Shown: positions 7,415 through 14,576 of the stretch, one piece after another
Position numbering within the stretch: the first letter of the stretch is position 1
Layout: every line of letters starts with the position of its first letter
DNA from: CAYLXX01 sp964387955
Lineage (GTDB): Bacteria; Patescibacteriota; Microgenomatia; UBA1406; GWC2-37-13
Length of the DNA stretch: 43,339 nucleotides
Assembly: GCA_964387955.1 (NCBI GenBank)
Contig: CAYLXX010000007.1
Span: forward strand, 1 to 43,339
Direction of reading: 5' to 3'
Program-made: the position numbers and the translations under genes
Notes under the pieces: model-generated
The model's database searches: none
What the model was told of the DNA's origin: nothing
What the model saw: the letters and a program-made list of their open reading frames with translations, nothing else

Positions 7415-8599
7415 ATGGCAACAGGAGTTTTTCAGCGTAATAAACCTCATTTAAATATTGGTACTATTGGTCACGTTGATCATGGTAAAACCACATTAAC
7501 TTCAGCAATCCACCATGTCTTATCTAAAAAAGGTATGGCTCAGGACATGAAATACGAAGAAATCGATAAAGCTCCAGAAGAAAAAGCTCGTGGAGTCACT
7601 ATTAATATCCATCACTCAGAGTATGAGACCGAAAAACGTCATTATGCTCACATCGATGCTCCAGGTCATGCAGATTACATCAAAAACATGATTACTGGTG
7701 CCGCTCAGATGGACGGAGCCATTCTGGTAGTTTCAGCTCCAGATGGCCCAATGCCTCAGACTCGAGAACATATTCTTTTAGCCCGCCAGGTAAATGTACC
7801 TGCTATTGTCGTCTTTTTAAATAAAATCGACATGGTACAAGATAAAGAAATCATTGATCTCGTCGAAATGGAAGTAAGAGATCTACTTAAAAAATATGGT
7901 TTCCCAGGCGACGAAGTGCCTGTCATCAAAGGTTCAGCTCTTAAGGCTGTCCAAGATGATCCAGAAGCTGTCAAAGCTATTGAAGAGCTTATGAAGGCAG
8001 TCGATGAGTACGTTCCTGAACCAGTTCGCCCAGTTGATAAGCCTTTCCTTATGCCAGTTGAGGACGTTTTCACGATCCAAGGTCGTGGTACTGTCGTTAC
8101 CGGCCGTGTGGAAAGAGGCATGCTTAAAGTCAACGAAGAAGTCGAAATCGTTGGTATCAAACCTACGAAAAAAACTGTCGTTACAGGTATCGAGATGTTC
8201 CGTAAGACTCTTGATGAAGCTCGTGCAGGAGACAACACAGGTCTTTTGATCCGTGGAATTGAGAAAACAGACGTTGAACGTGGTCAGGTTATCGCCAAAC
8301 CAGGTTCAGTTACACCTCACACAGACTTTGAGGCCGAGATTATCGTTTTGACTAAAGAAGAGGGTGGACGTCATACACCTTTTTTCAAAGGATACCGACC
8401 ACAATTTTATATCCGTACAACTGATGTGACTGGTGAGCTTATGCTTCCAGAAGGCGTCGAAATGGCTATGCCAGGAGACAACTTGAAGGTTTCAGTCAAG
8501 CTTATTTACCCAGTCGCTCTCGAAGATGGACTTAAATTTGCTATCCGTGAAGGTGGACACACTGTTGGTGCAGGTGTTGTGACCAAAGTCAATAAGTAA
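7415..8599 (+). CDS. tuf: Elongation factor Tu
   Basis: At 394 residues this is full length. It delivers aminoacyl-tRNA to the ribosome as a GTPase. G1 is GHVDHGKTT (19-27), G3 is DAPGHADYIKNM, G4 is NKID and G5 is GSALK. The beta-barrel domains II and III follow, with GRGTVVTGRVERG. An alanine takes the place of the cysteine of the more common DCPGH, the residue equivalent to E. coli Cys81. Two stacked promoters precede the gene, fitting a highly expressed product. fusA, rpsL and rpsG, its usual neighbours, are not adjacent; rpsJ follows after 20 nt, as in many S10-operon arrangements. The start ATG has no visible Shine-Dalgarno site. Confidence 0.98.
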   Translation: MATGVFQRNKPHLNIGTIGHVDHGKTTLTSAIHHVLSKKGMAQDMKYEEIDKAPEEKARGVTINIHHSEYETEKRHYAHIDAPGHADYIKNMITGAAQMDGAILVVSAPDGPMPQTREHILLARQVNVPAIVVFLNKIDMVQDKEIIDLVEMEVRDLLKKYGFPGDEVPVIKGSALKAVQDDPEAVKAIEELMKAVDEYVPEPVRPVDKPFLMPVEDVFTIQGRGTVVTGRVERGMLKVNEEVEIVGIKPTKKTVVTGIEMFRKTLDEARAGDNTGLLIRGIEKTDVERGQVIAKPGSVTPHTDFEAEIIVLTKEEGGRHTPFFKGYRPQFYIRTTDVTGELMLPEGVEMAMPGDNLKVSVKLIYPVALEDGLKFAIREGGHTVGAGVVTKVNK

Positions 8600-8619
8600 A
8601 AATTTAGCGCACTTTAAAA

Positions 8620-8928
8620 ATGCCAAAAGGACGAATACGCATCCGTCTTAAAGCCTATGACCATAGGCTGGTAGACGAGACATGCCAAAAGATTGTTGAT
8701 ACAGCTATCAAAACTGGAGCCTCTATCAAAGGCCCTATTCCTCTTCCGACTAAAAAAGAGGTTTTTGTAGTCAACAAATCCCCTTTCATCGAAAAAAATG
8801 CCCGCGAGTTCTTTGGCCTTAAAACACATAAACGCCTTCTTGATATTGTCAACCCTACCAATCAAACCATTGATTCTCTCATGCATCTTGAGATCGCAGC
8901 TGGTGTTGAAGTCGAAGTGAAGATGTAA
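8620..8928 (+). CDS. rpsJ: 30S ribosomal protein S10
   Basis: 102 residues, normal for S10, which sits in the 30S head and in other bacteria also serves as NusE in antitermination. The start MPKGRIRIRLKAYDHRLVD and the end EIAAGVEVEVKM are diagnostic. It directly follows tuf and is probably on the same transcript. Unusually, it is separated from rplC by 374 nt holding a small membrane ORF, a new promoter and an attenuator-like leader, so S10 is uncoupled from the rest of its classical operon. Confidence 0.97.
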   Translation: MPKGRIRIRLKAYDHRLVDETCQKIVDTAIKTGASIKGPIPLPTKKEVFVVNKSPFIEKNAREFFGLKTHKRLLDIVNPTNQTIDSLMHLEIAAGVEVEVKM

Positions 8929-8940
8929 TAAACTTTTTAC

Positions 8941-9090
8941 ATGAAGAAACTCCCTAAAAGCTGGACCAAAGTTACACCTTTCTCCAAGAAATTAGCCTTA
9001 TTTCTTTTTATTGCCCTCCCTATTTTTACCCTGTGGTTAGGTATGAAAATTCAGGCTAGCGCATTACCTCACGGTTACTGCACTCCATAA
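8941..9090 (+). CDS. Small single-helix membrane peptide, 49 aa
   Basis: A short intact frame with ATG 12 nt after the rpsJ stop and TAA at 9088-9090. It begins with a basic stretch MKKLPKSWTKVTPFSKKL, followed by a strongly hydrophobic segment LALFLFIALPIFTLWLGM (about 18-35) and a short polar tail. The positive-inside layout predicts an N-in single-span membrane protein. I have an impression of similar short SK...LGM-type peptides among Patescibacteria hypothetical proteins, but cannot verify it. Its position between rpsJ and the rplC promoter suggests expression from the tuf-rpsJ transcript. Function unknown; it might be a remnant of a longer gene. Confidence 0.5.
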   Translation: MKKLPKSWTKVTPFSKKLALFLFIALPIFTLWLGMKIQASALPHGYCTP

Positions 9091-9102
9091 TCGTATTCCT
9101 GC

Positions 9103-9131
9103 TTGACCCCAGGCTACTTATAGTATATAAT
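9103..9131 (+). promoter_or_regulatory. Main promoter of the rplC ribosomal operon
   Basis: TTGACC (9103-9108), 17-nt spacer and a perfect TATAAT (9126-9131). Transcription is predicted to begin near 9138, giving a leader of about 165 nt before rplC. This is the longest untranslated leader in the window, in contrast to the leaderless starts elsewhere. Confidence 0.75.
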
Positions 9132-9188
9132 CTCTTTAATGGCTTTGTTTCTATCGGGAGAACAGAAGACAGGTACATAAAATAACTT

Positions 9189-9226
9189 CAGATTGGCTAA
9201 TTTTAAAGAGGAAAAGCCCTAATCTG
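9189..9226 (+). promoter_or_regulatory. Candidate antiterminator hairpin of the rplC leader
   Basis: CAGATT (9189-9194) can pair with AATCTG (9221-9226) and GGCT (9195-9198) with AGCC (9215-9218), giving 10 base pairs with a 2-nt bulge (9219-9220) and a 16-nt A-rich loop. Its 3' arm contains the 5' arm of the terminator hairpin at 9212-9237, so the two structures exclude each other. This is the layout of a transcription attenuator. Which ligand chooses between them is unknown; a ribosomal protein of the operon (L4 is the regulator in the E. coli S10 operon) is the obvious guess. Confidence 0.55.
9190..9200 (+). repeat. Leader repeat copy 1 (AGATTGGCTAA)
   Basis: Differs by one base from AGACTGGCTAA at 9283-9293. 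This copy overlaps the 5' arm of the candidate antiterminator. Confidence 0.5.
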
Positions 9227-9237
9227 GGGCTTTTTTT
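9212..9237 (+). terminator. Intrinsic terminator in the rplC leader (attenuator)
   Basis: AAAAGCCC (9212-9219) pairs with GGGCTTTT (9227-9234) around a 7-nt loop, and the T-run continues to 9237. It lies downstream of the promoter at 9103-9131 and 66 nt upstream of rplC, with no gene end nearby for it to serve. The 4 A-U pairs at the base and the short T tail make it only moderately strong, which suits a conditional terminator. Confidence 0.6.
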
Positions 9238-9282
9238 GTGTATAAGAGCGAAAGTTTCGAAAGTAGCGAGTTTGGATCACCA

Positions 9283-9293
9283 AGACTGGCTAA
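9283..9293 (+). repeat. Leader repeat copy 2 (AGACTGGCTAA)
   Basis: Ends 9 nt before the rplC ATG. It matches copy 1 at 10 of 11 positions and lies where a bound protein could block translation initiation. Confidence 0.5.
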
Positions 9294-9302
9294 CTCAAAC
9301 CT

Positions 9303-9968
9303 ATGACAGCATTTACACTCGGATCAAAATCAGATTCAACACAACTATTCGACGACCAAGGCAGGAGAATTCCTGTTACCTTCGTGAAAACCACTCCTTG
9401 TTACCTCGTAGATATCAAATGGCCTGAGCACGACGGCTACATGTCAGTCAAACTCGGATTCGGCCCAATCAAGAATTTTAAAAAAGTCCAGGCCGGCCAA
9501 ACCAAGAAAGCGGGAATTAACACCCCGCTTCGTTTTTTAAGGGAAATACGCCTCAAGACTACTCCTGAAAAAATCGAGGATAATAAGAAAATTGGCCTCA
9601 AAATGGGCGAAGTGAGCCTGTATATAGGCGATGAGATCAAGCCGGCAACTCTTTTTAAAAAAGGTGATATTGTCGATGTTTCAGGCACGTCCAAAGGTAA
9701 AGGTTTCCAAGGTGTGGTCAAAAGACACCATTTCGCAGGCGGACCTAAAACTCATGGTCAATCAGACCGTTGGAGAGCTCCAGGATCAATGGGTCAAAGC
9801 ACAACTCCAGGCCGCGTCTACAAAGGTAAACGCATGGCAGGTCACATGGGCTCAGACAGAGTAACAATCAAGAATTTGCAAGTTGTGGATGTCAACGACG
9901 AGGGTATTTTTGTCAAAGGAGTTATACCCGGCGCCAAAAGCGGCCTTATCGAAGTTAAATCAGTTTAA
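9303..9968 (+). CDS. rplC: 50S ribosomal protein L3
   Basis: 221 residues. L3 nucleates 23S rRNA folding and reaches toward the peptidyl-transferase centre. GDIVDVSGTSKGKGFQGVVK and the extended loop ending in PGSMGQSTTPGRVYKGKRM identify it; the Gln of the GQ motif, methylated by PrmB in E. coli, is present. It is the first gene behind the leader and attenuator, so any control there would affect the whole downstream block. Start ATG in the context AACCTATG, without a Shine-Dalgarno site. Five nt separate it from rplD. Confidence 0.97.
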   Translation: MTAFTLGSKSDSTQLFDDQGRRIPVTFVKTTPCYLVDIKWPEHDGYMSVKLGFGPIKNFKKVQAGQTKKAGINTPLRFLREIRLKTTPEKIEDNKKIGLKMGEVSLYIGDEIKPATLFKKGDIVDVSGTSKGKGFQGVVKRHHFAGGPKTHGQSDRWRAPGSMGQSTTPGRVYKGKRMAGHMGSDRVTIKNLQVVDVNDEGIFVKGVIPGAKSGLIEVKSV

Positions 9969-9973
9969 ATCCT

Positions 9974-10714
9974 ATGGTAGAGAAAAAAACCACTAAAACA
10001 GTTAAGAAAACAGTCAAAACTGCTCCTAAAGCGGTTAAAGTTGTTAAGCCTGCTAAACCAGCTGCAGCCTCATATTTGGATGTTCCGGTCTATGATATGA
10101 CTGGAAAATCGGCCAAGAACCTGACTTTGCCTAAGGCAGTATTTGGAGTTGAGGTCAAACCCCAGCTTATTGCCCAATACGTCCGCGTTTTTCTCGTCAA
10201 TAAGAGACAGGGCAATGCTTCTACCAAAACAAGAGGAGAGGTTATGGGCACAACCAAGAAAGTATACAAACAGAAAGGTACTGGCCGAGCTCGACATGGA
10301 GCCAGGAAAGCTTCTCTTTTCGTCGGCGGTGGTATCACTTTCGGACCACTTCCACGAGATTTTTCCCTCAAAATCAACAAAAAACAGAAAAGATTGGCCT
10401 TTTTGGGAGCTTTGACCGCCAAAGCCAAAGACAATGCCATAGCCGTGCTCGCCAATGATTTTTTGACCATTGAGCCCAAAACCAAGCTCATGTCAGGCTT
10501 TTTAAAAACGGCAGGTTATGATAAAGGTTCGGTGCTGGTAATTTTCTCAAAAATGGAGAAAAATAACTTGATGTTAGCCTCCCGTAATCTACCAAATATT
10601 GAAATGACATCATACGAGAACTTGAATGCTTATGAAGTGTTAAAGTACAAAAGATTGTTATTTATGCACGATACAGTCGCGAAGTTAGAAAGTTTTGCTG
10701 CTAAAAAATCATGA
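9974..10714 (+). CDS. rplD: 50S ribosomal protein L4 with basic N-terminal extension
   Basis: 246 residues, longer than the usual 200-210. The extra ~35 N-terminal residues are Lys/Thr/Val/Ala-rich low complexity (KTVKKTVKTAPKAVK). The L4 core begins at YLDVPVYDMTG and includes KGTGRARHGARKASLFVGGG, the loop that lines the peptide exit tunnel. In E. coli L4 represses its own operon by acting on the S10 leader; here it could act on the leader before rplC, which is untested. Its last four bases overlap the rplW start (ATGA). Confidence 0.96.
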   Translation: MVEKKTTKTVKKTVKTAPKAVKVVKPAKPAAASYLDVPVYDMTGKSAKNLTLPKAVFGVEVKPQLIAQYVRVFLVNKRQGNASTKTRGEVMGTTKKVYKQKGTGRARHGARKASLFVGGGITFGPLPRDFSLKINKKQKRLAFLGALTAKAKDNAIAVLANDFLTIEPKTKLMSGFLKTAGYDKGSVLVIFSKMEKNNLMLASRNLPNIEMTSYENLNAYEVLKYKRLLFMHDTVAKLESFAAKKS

Positions 10715-10992
10715 ATCACATTATTATAAGACCAGTATTGACCGAGAAAGCCAGCCAAAAAGTTGGAGTCAATATCTACACGTTTCAGGTAGGTATAAGC
10801 ACCAATAAACATGAGATCAAGCAAGCTCTTGAAGATATGTTCAAAGTCAAAGTTTCAAGTATCCGTATCATTAAAAAAATCGGCAAAATGAGACGCATTG
10901 GTCGTCGCATGCAGTCCCGAAGGTTGCCAGATCGTAAAATTGCATATGTGACCGTGAAAGAAGGGTCAATTGATTTATTTCCCAAAGCATAA
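10711..10992 (+). CDS. rplW: 50S ribosomal protein L23
   Basis: 93 residues, normal for L23, which lies at the tunnel exit and docks trigger factor and SRP. The opening IIRPVLTEKA and the segment TNKHEIKQALEDMFKVKV are characteristic. ATGA overlap with rplD suggests coupled translation. It is followed by rplB after 3 nt. Confidence 0.96.
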   Translation: MNHIIIRPVLTEKASQKVGVNIYTFQVGISTNKHEIKQALEDMFKVKVSSIRIIKKIGKMRRIGRRMQSRRLPDRKIAYVTVKEGSIDLFPKA

Positions 10993-10995
10993 TCT

Positions 10996-11772
10996 ATGAA
11001 ACGCACACACACCATTAAATCGCAGGAGCCTGAGAAAAGCTTGATACATATCCTGAAAAAACATGCAGGCCGTGATTCAAGTGGCACAATTTCTGTTAGA
11101 CACCGCGGTACAAGACACAAGAGATATTACCGAACTGTAGATTTTAGACGAGATAAACGCGATGTGCCAGCAACGGTTCTACGCATTGAAACAGATCCCA
11201 ACCGCAACGCCCACATCGCTCTAGTTGAGTATAAAGACAAAGAAAAACGCTACATTATCCATCCTAAAGATCTTAAAGTAGGAGATGTAATTGTTGCGGG
11301 TGAAAAGGCTGATATTAAAGTTGGTAATGCCTTGCCCCTTAAAAATATTCCTGTTGGTATTGAGATCCATAATGTTGAACTATATCCAGGGCAAGGCGGC
11401 AAAATTATACGAGGCGCAGGCACAAGAGCAGTCGTTATTGCCCGAGATAGCGGATACGTACAAATTAAACTGCCTTCGGGTGAAGTTCGTAAAGTACCTG
11501 AAAACTGCTATGCAACGGTCGGTATGATCGGTAATGTTGAACACAAAGATATTGTATTAGGCAGCGCCGGACGCAAGATTCATATGGGAATCCGTCCCAC
11601 AGTCCGCGGAGTGGCCCAGAACCCACGCAGTCATCCACACGGCGGTGGAGAAGGACGATCGGGAGAAGGTATGCATCCAAAGACTCCTTGGGGTAAATCT
11701 GCACGAGGCACAAGAACCCGCAATAAATTCAAGTGGACTAATAAATTTATCGTGAAGAGGAGAGGAAAATAA
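10996..11772 (+). CDS. rplB: 50S ribosomal protein L2
   Basis: 258 residues, somewhat shorter than the 270-280 common in bacteria because the N-terminus is trimmed. L2 is needed for subunit joining and peptidyl transfer. SHPHGGGEGRSGEG near residues 213-226 contains the conserved histidine studied as essential in E. coli L2. In almost all bacteria rpsS follows; here the next gene, after a single base, is rplV. Confidence 0.97.
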   Translation: MKRTHTIKSQEPEKSLIHILKKHAGRDSSGTISVRHRGTRHKRYYRTVDFRRDKRDVPATVLRIETDPNRNAHIALVEYKDKEKRYIIHPKDLKVGDVIVAGEKADIKVGNALPLKNIPVGIEIHNVELYPGQGGKIIRGAGTRAVVIARDSGYVQIKLPSGEVRKVPENCYATVGMIGNVEHKDIVLGSAGRKIHMGIRPTVRGVAQNPRSHPHGGGEGRSGEGMHPKTPWGKSARGTRTRNKFKWTNKFIVKRRGK

Positions 11773-11773
11773 T

Positions 11774-12178
11774 ATGGAATCATTAACCTACATGAAAAAT
11801 ATCGCCATTGCACCCAAGAAACTCAGATTTATGCTGAAAGTCATTAAGCGCATGAAACCAGCCGATGCCCTGGTAAAGCTTTCGTACATGCACGAGCGGC
11901 CGGCACAGGTCTATCACAAAGCCATCCACAGCGCGATGTCCAACGCACGCCATCTGTTGAAAACATCAGATGATCTGTTAGAATTTAAGCTCTTGACGAT
12001 CGAGGAAGGTAATGCTCTCAAGCGCTACAATCCAGGCGGCCGCGGTACAGCCAAGCCTTACAAAAGACGATTCAGCCATATTAAGATCATATTGACTGCC
12101 AAAGAAACGCCTAAGATTGTCGAAAAGAAAGAAGTAAAAGCAGAAGTTAAAAAAGTTGCCAAGTCGAAGACCAAATAA
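11774..12178 (+). CDS. rplV: 50S ribosomal protein L22
   Basis: 134 residues. The long tunnel-lining beta hairpin is visible as ALKRYNPGGRGTAKPYKRR followed by SHIKIILTAKE. The last ~20 residues are an added Lys/Glu/Val-rich tail. It directly follows rplB, the place where rpsS would normally be. Confidence 0.95.
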   Translation: MESLTYMKNIAIAPKKLRFMLKVIKRMKPADALVKLSYMHERPAQVYHKAIHSAMSNARHLLKTSDDLLEFKLLTIEEGNALKRYNPGGRGTAKPYKRRFSHIKIILTAKETPKIVEKKEVKAEVKKVAKSKTK

Positions 12179-12181
12179 CCT

Positions 12182-12820
12182 ATGGGACAAAAAGTTCATC
12201 CAAAAGGATTACGACTAGGAGTCATTTATAACTGGGATTCGCGTTGGTTTTTTTCCAACAAGCGTACCTTTAAAGATGCTCTATTGTCTGATATCAAAGT
12301 CCGCAGTGCTATGATGAAAAAGTTCGCTTTTGCATCGGTCACCGAAATTGATATCGAGCGCGCAATCAAAAAGATCACCATTTTTATACATTCGGTGAAG
12401 CCAGGTATGCTTATTGGTCGGGGTGGAAAAGGGCTTGAGGAAGTCAAAAGTTTCCTCATGATGCAGTTATCACCTGGTAAAAAAACCAAAGATATCAAAA
12501 TAGATATCAAGATTGAGCCGGTTAAAAAACCTTACCAGAACTCTTACTATGTTGCACAAACAATTGCAGAGAAACTGGTGAGAAATTTTCCTCACAGAGC
12601 AGTGGTACACAATGCCATGAACCGCGTGATGGAGTCAGGCGCCAAGGGTGTAAAAGTACAGCTTGGTGGACGTATAGCAGGCGCCGAGATTTCTCGTCGA
12701 GAGAAATATTTTCAAGGCACAATTCCTACCTCAACCATACGAGAAGATGTGGAATTTGCTAAGTTTCCAGCTTTGACCAAATCTGGCTACGTTGGAGTAA
12801 AAGTTTGGATTTGTAAATAA
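12182..12820 (+). CDS. rpsC: 30S ribosomal protein S3
   Basis: 212 residues. It starts with the typical MGQKVHPKGLRLG and carries a KH domain with the GRGG loop (LIGRGGKGLEEVKSF). The C-terminal domain ends at KVWICK, close to the minimal form of the family. S3 lines the mRNA entry channel. Gap to rplP is 2 nt. Confidence 0.97.
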   Translation: MGQKVHPKGLRLGVIYNWDSRWFFSNKRTFKDALLSDIKVRSAMMKKFAFASVTEIDIERAIKKITIFIHSVKPGMLIGRGGKGLEEVKSFLMMQLSPGKKTKDIKIDIKIEPVKKPYQNSYYVAQTIAEKLVRNFPHRAVVHNAMNRVMESGAKGVKVQLGGRIAGAEISRREKYFQGTIPTSTIREDVEFAKFPALTKSGYVGVKVWICK

Positions 12821-12822
12821 TT

Positions 12823-13233
12823 ATGTTAACACCCAAAAGACAAAAATATCGCAAACAGTTTCGAGGCTCATGGAGAAAAATTGCCACCAAAGGCGATAAA
12901 TTGAACTTCGGTAGCTTTGGTCTAAAAAGTATTAAACAAGGTTGGATTAAAGACCGGGAGATTGAAGCCGCTCGAGTCGTTTTGGCCCGTGCAACCAGAA
13001 AAAACGGTAAATTTTGGATCAGAATTTTTCCAGATAAGCCATTTACCAAAAAACCGCCAGAAGTCACCATGGGTGCCGGCAAAGGAGATGTTGCCTACTT
13101 TGTCGCCTCAGTTGTGCCTGGACGCGTGCTTTTTGAAGTAGATGGGTTAGCTGAAAAAGAAGTGCGGGCAGTATTGCGTACTGTATCGGCTAAATTATCT
13201 GTTGCCACTAAATTTTTCGGTAAACATATATGA
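12823..13233 (+). CDS. rplP: 50S ribosomal protein L16
   Basis: 136 residues, normal length. The start MLTPKRQKYRKQFRG is typical. In the loop that normally reads VRMGxGKG the sequence is VTMGAGKG (ACC codon), so the arginine equivalent to E. coli Arg81, hydroxylated there by YcfD/RoxA, is replaced by threonine. L16 shapes the A-site near the peptidyl-transferase centre. The end overlaps the rpmC start by 4 nt. Confidence 0.96.
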   Translation: MLTPKRQKYRKQFRGSWRKIATKGDKLNFGSFGLKSIKQGWIKDREIEAARVVLARATRKNGKFWIRIFPDKPFTKKPPEVTMGAGKGDVAYFVASVVPGRVLFEVDGLAEKEVRAVLRTVSAKLSVATKFFGKHI

Positions 13234-13460
13234 GAAAACTTATTGCAGATTTAGCTAAAAAATCAGTCGCCGACTTGGAAAAAGAGATCCACAATGCACA
13301 ACAAGACGTGCGTAAATATCTTATCGAAGCACGAGTTAAACCTCAAAAGGATACCAATCTAGCAGCCAAAAAACGCAGATACATAGCTCAAGTCTTAACA
13401 GTTTTACAAGAGAGAAAATTATTTGAAGCCAACCAGCCTAAAAAGGTCACTAAAAGTTAA
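13230..13460 (+). CDS. rpmC: 50S ribosomal protein L29
   Basis: 76 residues. A two-helix coiled protein at the tunnel exit; RKYLIEARVKPQKDTNLA and KKRRYIAQVLTVLQER correspond to the conserved second half. Its place between rplP and rpsQ confirms the call. ATGA overlap with rplP. Confidence 0.93.
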   Translation: MRKLIADLAKKSVADLEKEIHNAQQDVRKYLIEARVKPQKDTNLAAKKRRYIAQVLTVLQERKLFEANQPKKVTKS

Positions 13461-13468
13461 ATATACCT

Positions 13469-13876
13469 ATGAGTAAATTATTTGAAGCTACAGTCGTCTC
13501 AGCCAAAATGCAAAAAACCATTGTTGCTCGAGTCGATCGTACACTGCGACATCCTAGATATGGTAAAGTTCTCAAAAAGCACAAAACATACAAGGTACAT
13601 TGTGAAGATACATCTGTTAAGCCAGGCGACTTTATTTTAATTCAAGAAACTAAACCTATTTCCAAAGATAAACATTTCCTGTTTGTCAAAAAAATTAAAT
13701 CTGGTACAACGTCGGTCGTCGAGACTCTAAAAGATGAACAAGTTAAAGTAGAAAAGCTCAAAAAAGAAACTAAAGCCGAAGTTGTCAAAGCTGAGGCAGT
13801 CGAAGCAGAAGTTGAAGTGAAGCCTGAACCAAAGAAAAAAACAGTTAAAAAAGTTGCCACAAAGAAAAAAGCTTAA
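13469..13876 (+). CDS. rpsQ: 30S ribosomal protein S17 with long charged tail
   Basis: 135 residues against about 85 for most S17. The OB-fold core (1-83) has KMQKTIVARVDRTLRHPRYG and KPGDFILIQETKPISKDKHF. The remaining ~50 residues are Lys/Glu/Val/Ala repeats ending in KKKTVKKVATKKKA, similar in style to additions on L4, L22, S5 and L17. The tail is probably disordered and may touch rRNA. The next gene, rplN, starts 1 nt after the stop. Confidence 0.95.
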   Translation: MSKLFEATVVSAKMQKTIVARVDRTLRHPRYGKVLKKHKTYKVHCEDTSVKPGDFILIQETKPISKDKHFLFVKKIKSGTTSVVETLKDEQVKVEKLKKETKAEVVKAEAVEAEVEVKPEPKKKTVKKVATKKKA

Positions 13877-13877
13877 T

Positions 13878-14252
13878 ATGTTACAACTCAGGTCTATTCT
13901 CAATGTTGCAGACAACACAGGCGCCAAGCGCGTCATGCTGATAGGCATACCCAAAAAAGGCAATCGTACCATCGGTTACCTGGGCGAGTTGTTTACTGGA
14001 GTTGTGAAAGATGCCTTGCCCTTTGGCCAGGTTAAAAAAGGTGAGGTTGTTTACGCAGTTATTGTACGCACGAGAAAAGAGAGAAACAGACAAGACGGAA
14101 GTTATATACGCTTTGATGATAATGCCTGTGTAATTTTGCAGGGAAAAGATATCAAAGACCCCAAAGGGACCCGTATTTTTGGCCCGATTGCCAAAGAAAT
14201 TAAAGACGCCGGATATAACAAAATTGCCAGTTTAGCCGAGGAAATTTATTAA
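13878..14252 (+). CDS. rplN: 50S ribosomal protein L14
   Basis: 124 residues when started at ATG 13878, which gives the universal MLQLRSILNVADNTGAKRVM. A start at 13854 would overlap rpsQ and add eight residues foreign to the family. L14 lies at the subunit interface. C-terminal GTRIFGPIAKEIKDAGYNKI is intact. Confidence 0.96.
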   Translation: MLQLRSILNVADNTGAKRVMLIGIPKKGNRTIGYLGELFTGVVKDALPFGQVKKGEVVYAVIVRTRKERNRQDGSYIRFDDNACVILQGKDIKDPKGTRIFGPIAKEIKDAGYNKIASLAEEIY

Positions 14253-14256
14253 GAAT

Positions 14257-14565
14257 ATGAAACTTATTAAGGGAGATAAAGTCAAAGTTATTACCGGTAA
14301 GGACAAAGGTCGAGAAGGCGTTATTGATCGCGTATATGAAAAGTCAAAAAAAATATTGATAAAAGATGTGAATATGTATAAAAAGCACGTGAAAAAAAAC
14401 GATCAGATGCCTCAAGGCGGCGTGGTCGATATGCCAAGACCATTGGCAGTTTCTAAAGTTGCTTTAATCTGTCCAAAATGCGGCAAGTTAACACGAATTG
14501 CTTATAAAATCGACAAAAGCGGCAAAAAATACCGAGTTTGTAGCAAATGTGACAATAAAATTTAA
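14257..14565 (+). CDS. rplX: 50S ribosomal protein L24, zinc-finger form
   Basis: 102 residues. KOW motif near the start (KGDKVKVITGKDKGREGVID). The C-terminus carries two CxxC pairs (CPKCGK and CSKCDN), giving a zinc ribbon that is degenerate in E. coli L24. L24 is an assembly initiator for the 50S subunit. Intact and in the usual place between L14 and L5. Confidence 0.95.
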   Translation: MKLIKGDKVKVITGKDKGREGVIDRVYEKSKKILIKDVNMYKKHVKKNDQMPQGGVVDMPRPLAVSKVALICPKCGKLTRIAYKIDKSGKKYRVCSKCDNKI

Positions 14566-14576
14566 TAAAAACCAGT

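Noticed and set aside
7756..8238. 160-codon antisense frame inside tuf
   Set aside because: A codon-bias shadow of EF-Tu, Ser/Thr-rich with no start signal.
9236..9427. 63-codon frame starting in the rplC leader
   Set aside because: It begins directly at the terminator T-run and overlaps rplC in another frame with no start signal; the L3 frame is certain.
13854..13877. Earlier in-frame start for L14 overlapping S17
   Set aside because: It would add eight residues absent from the family; ATG 13878 gives the universal MLQLRS start.
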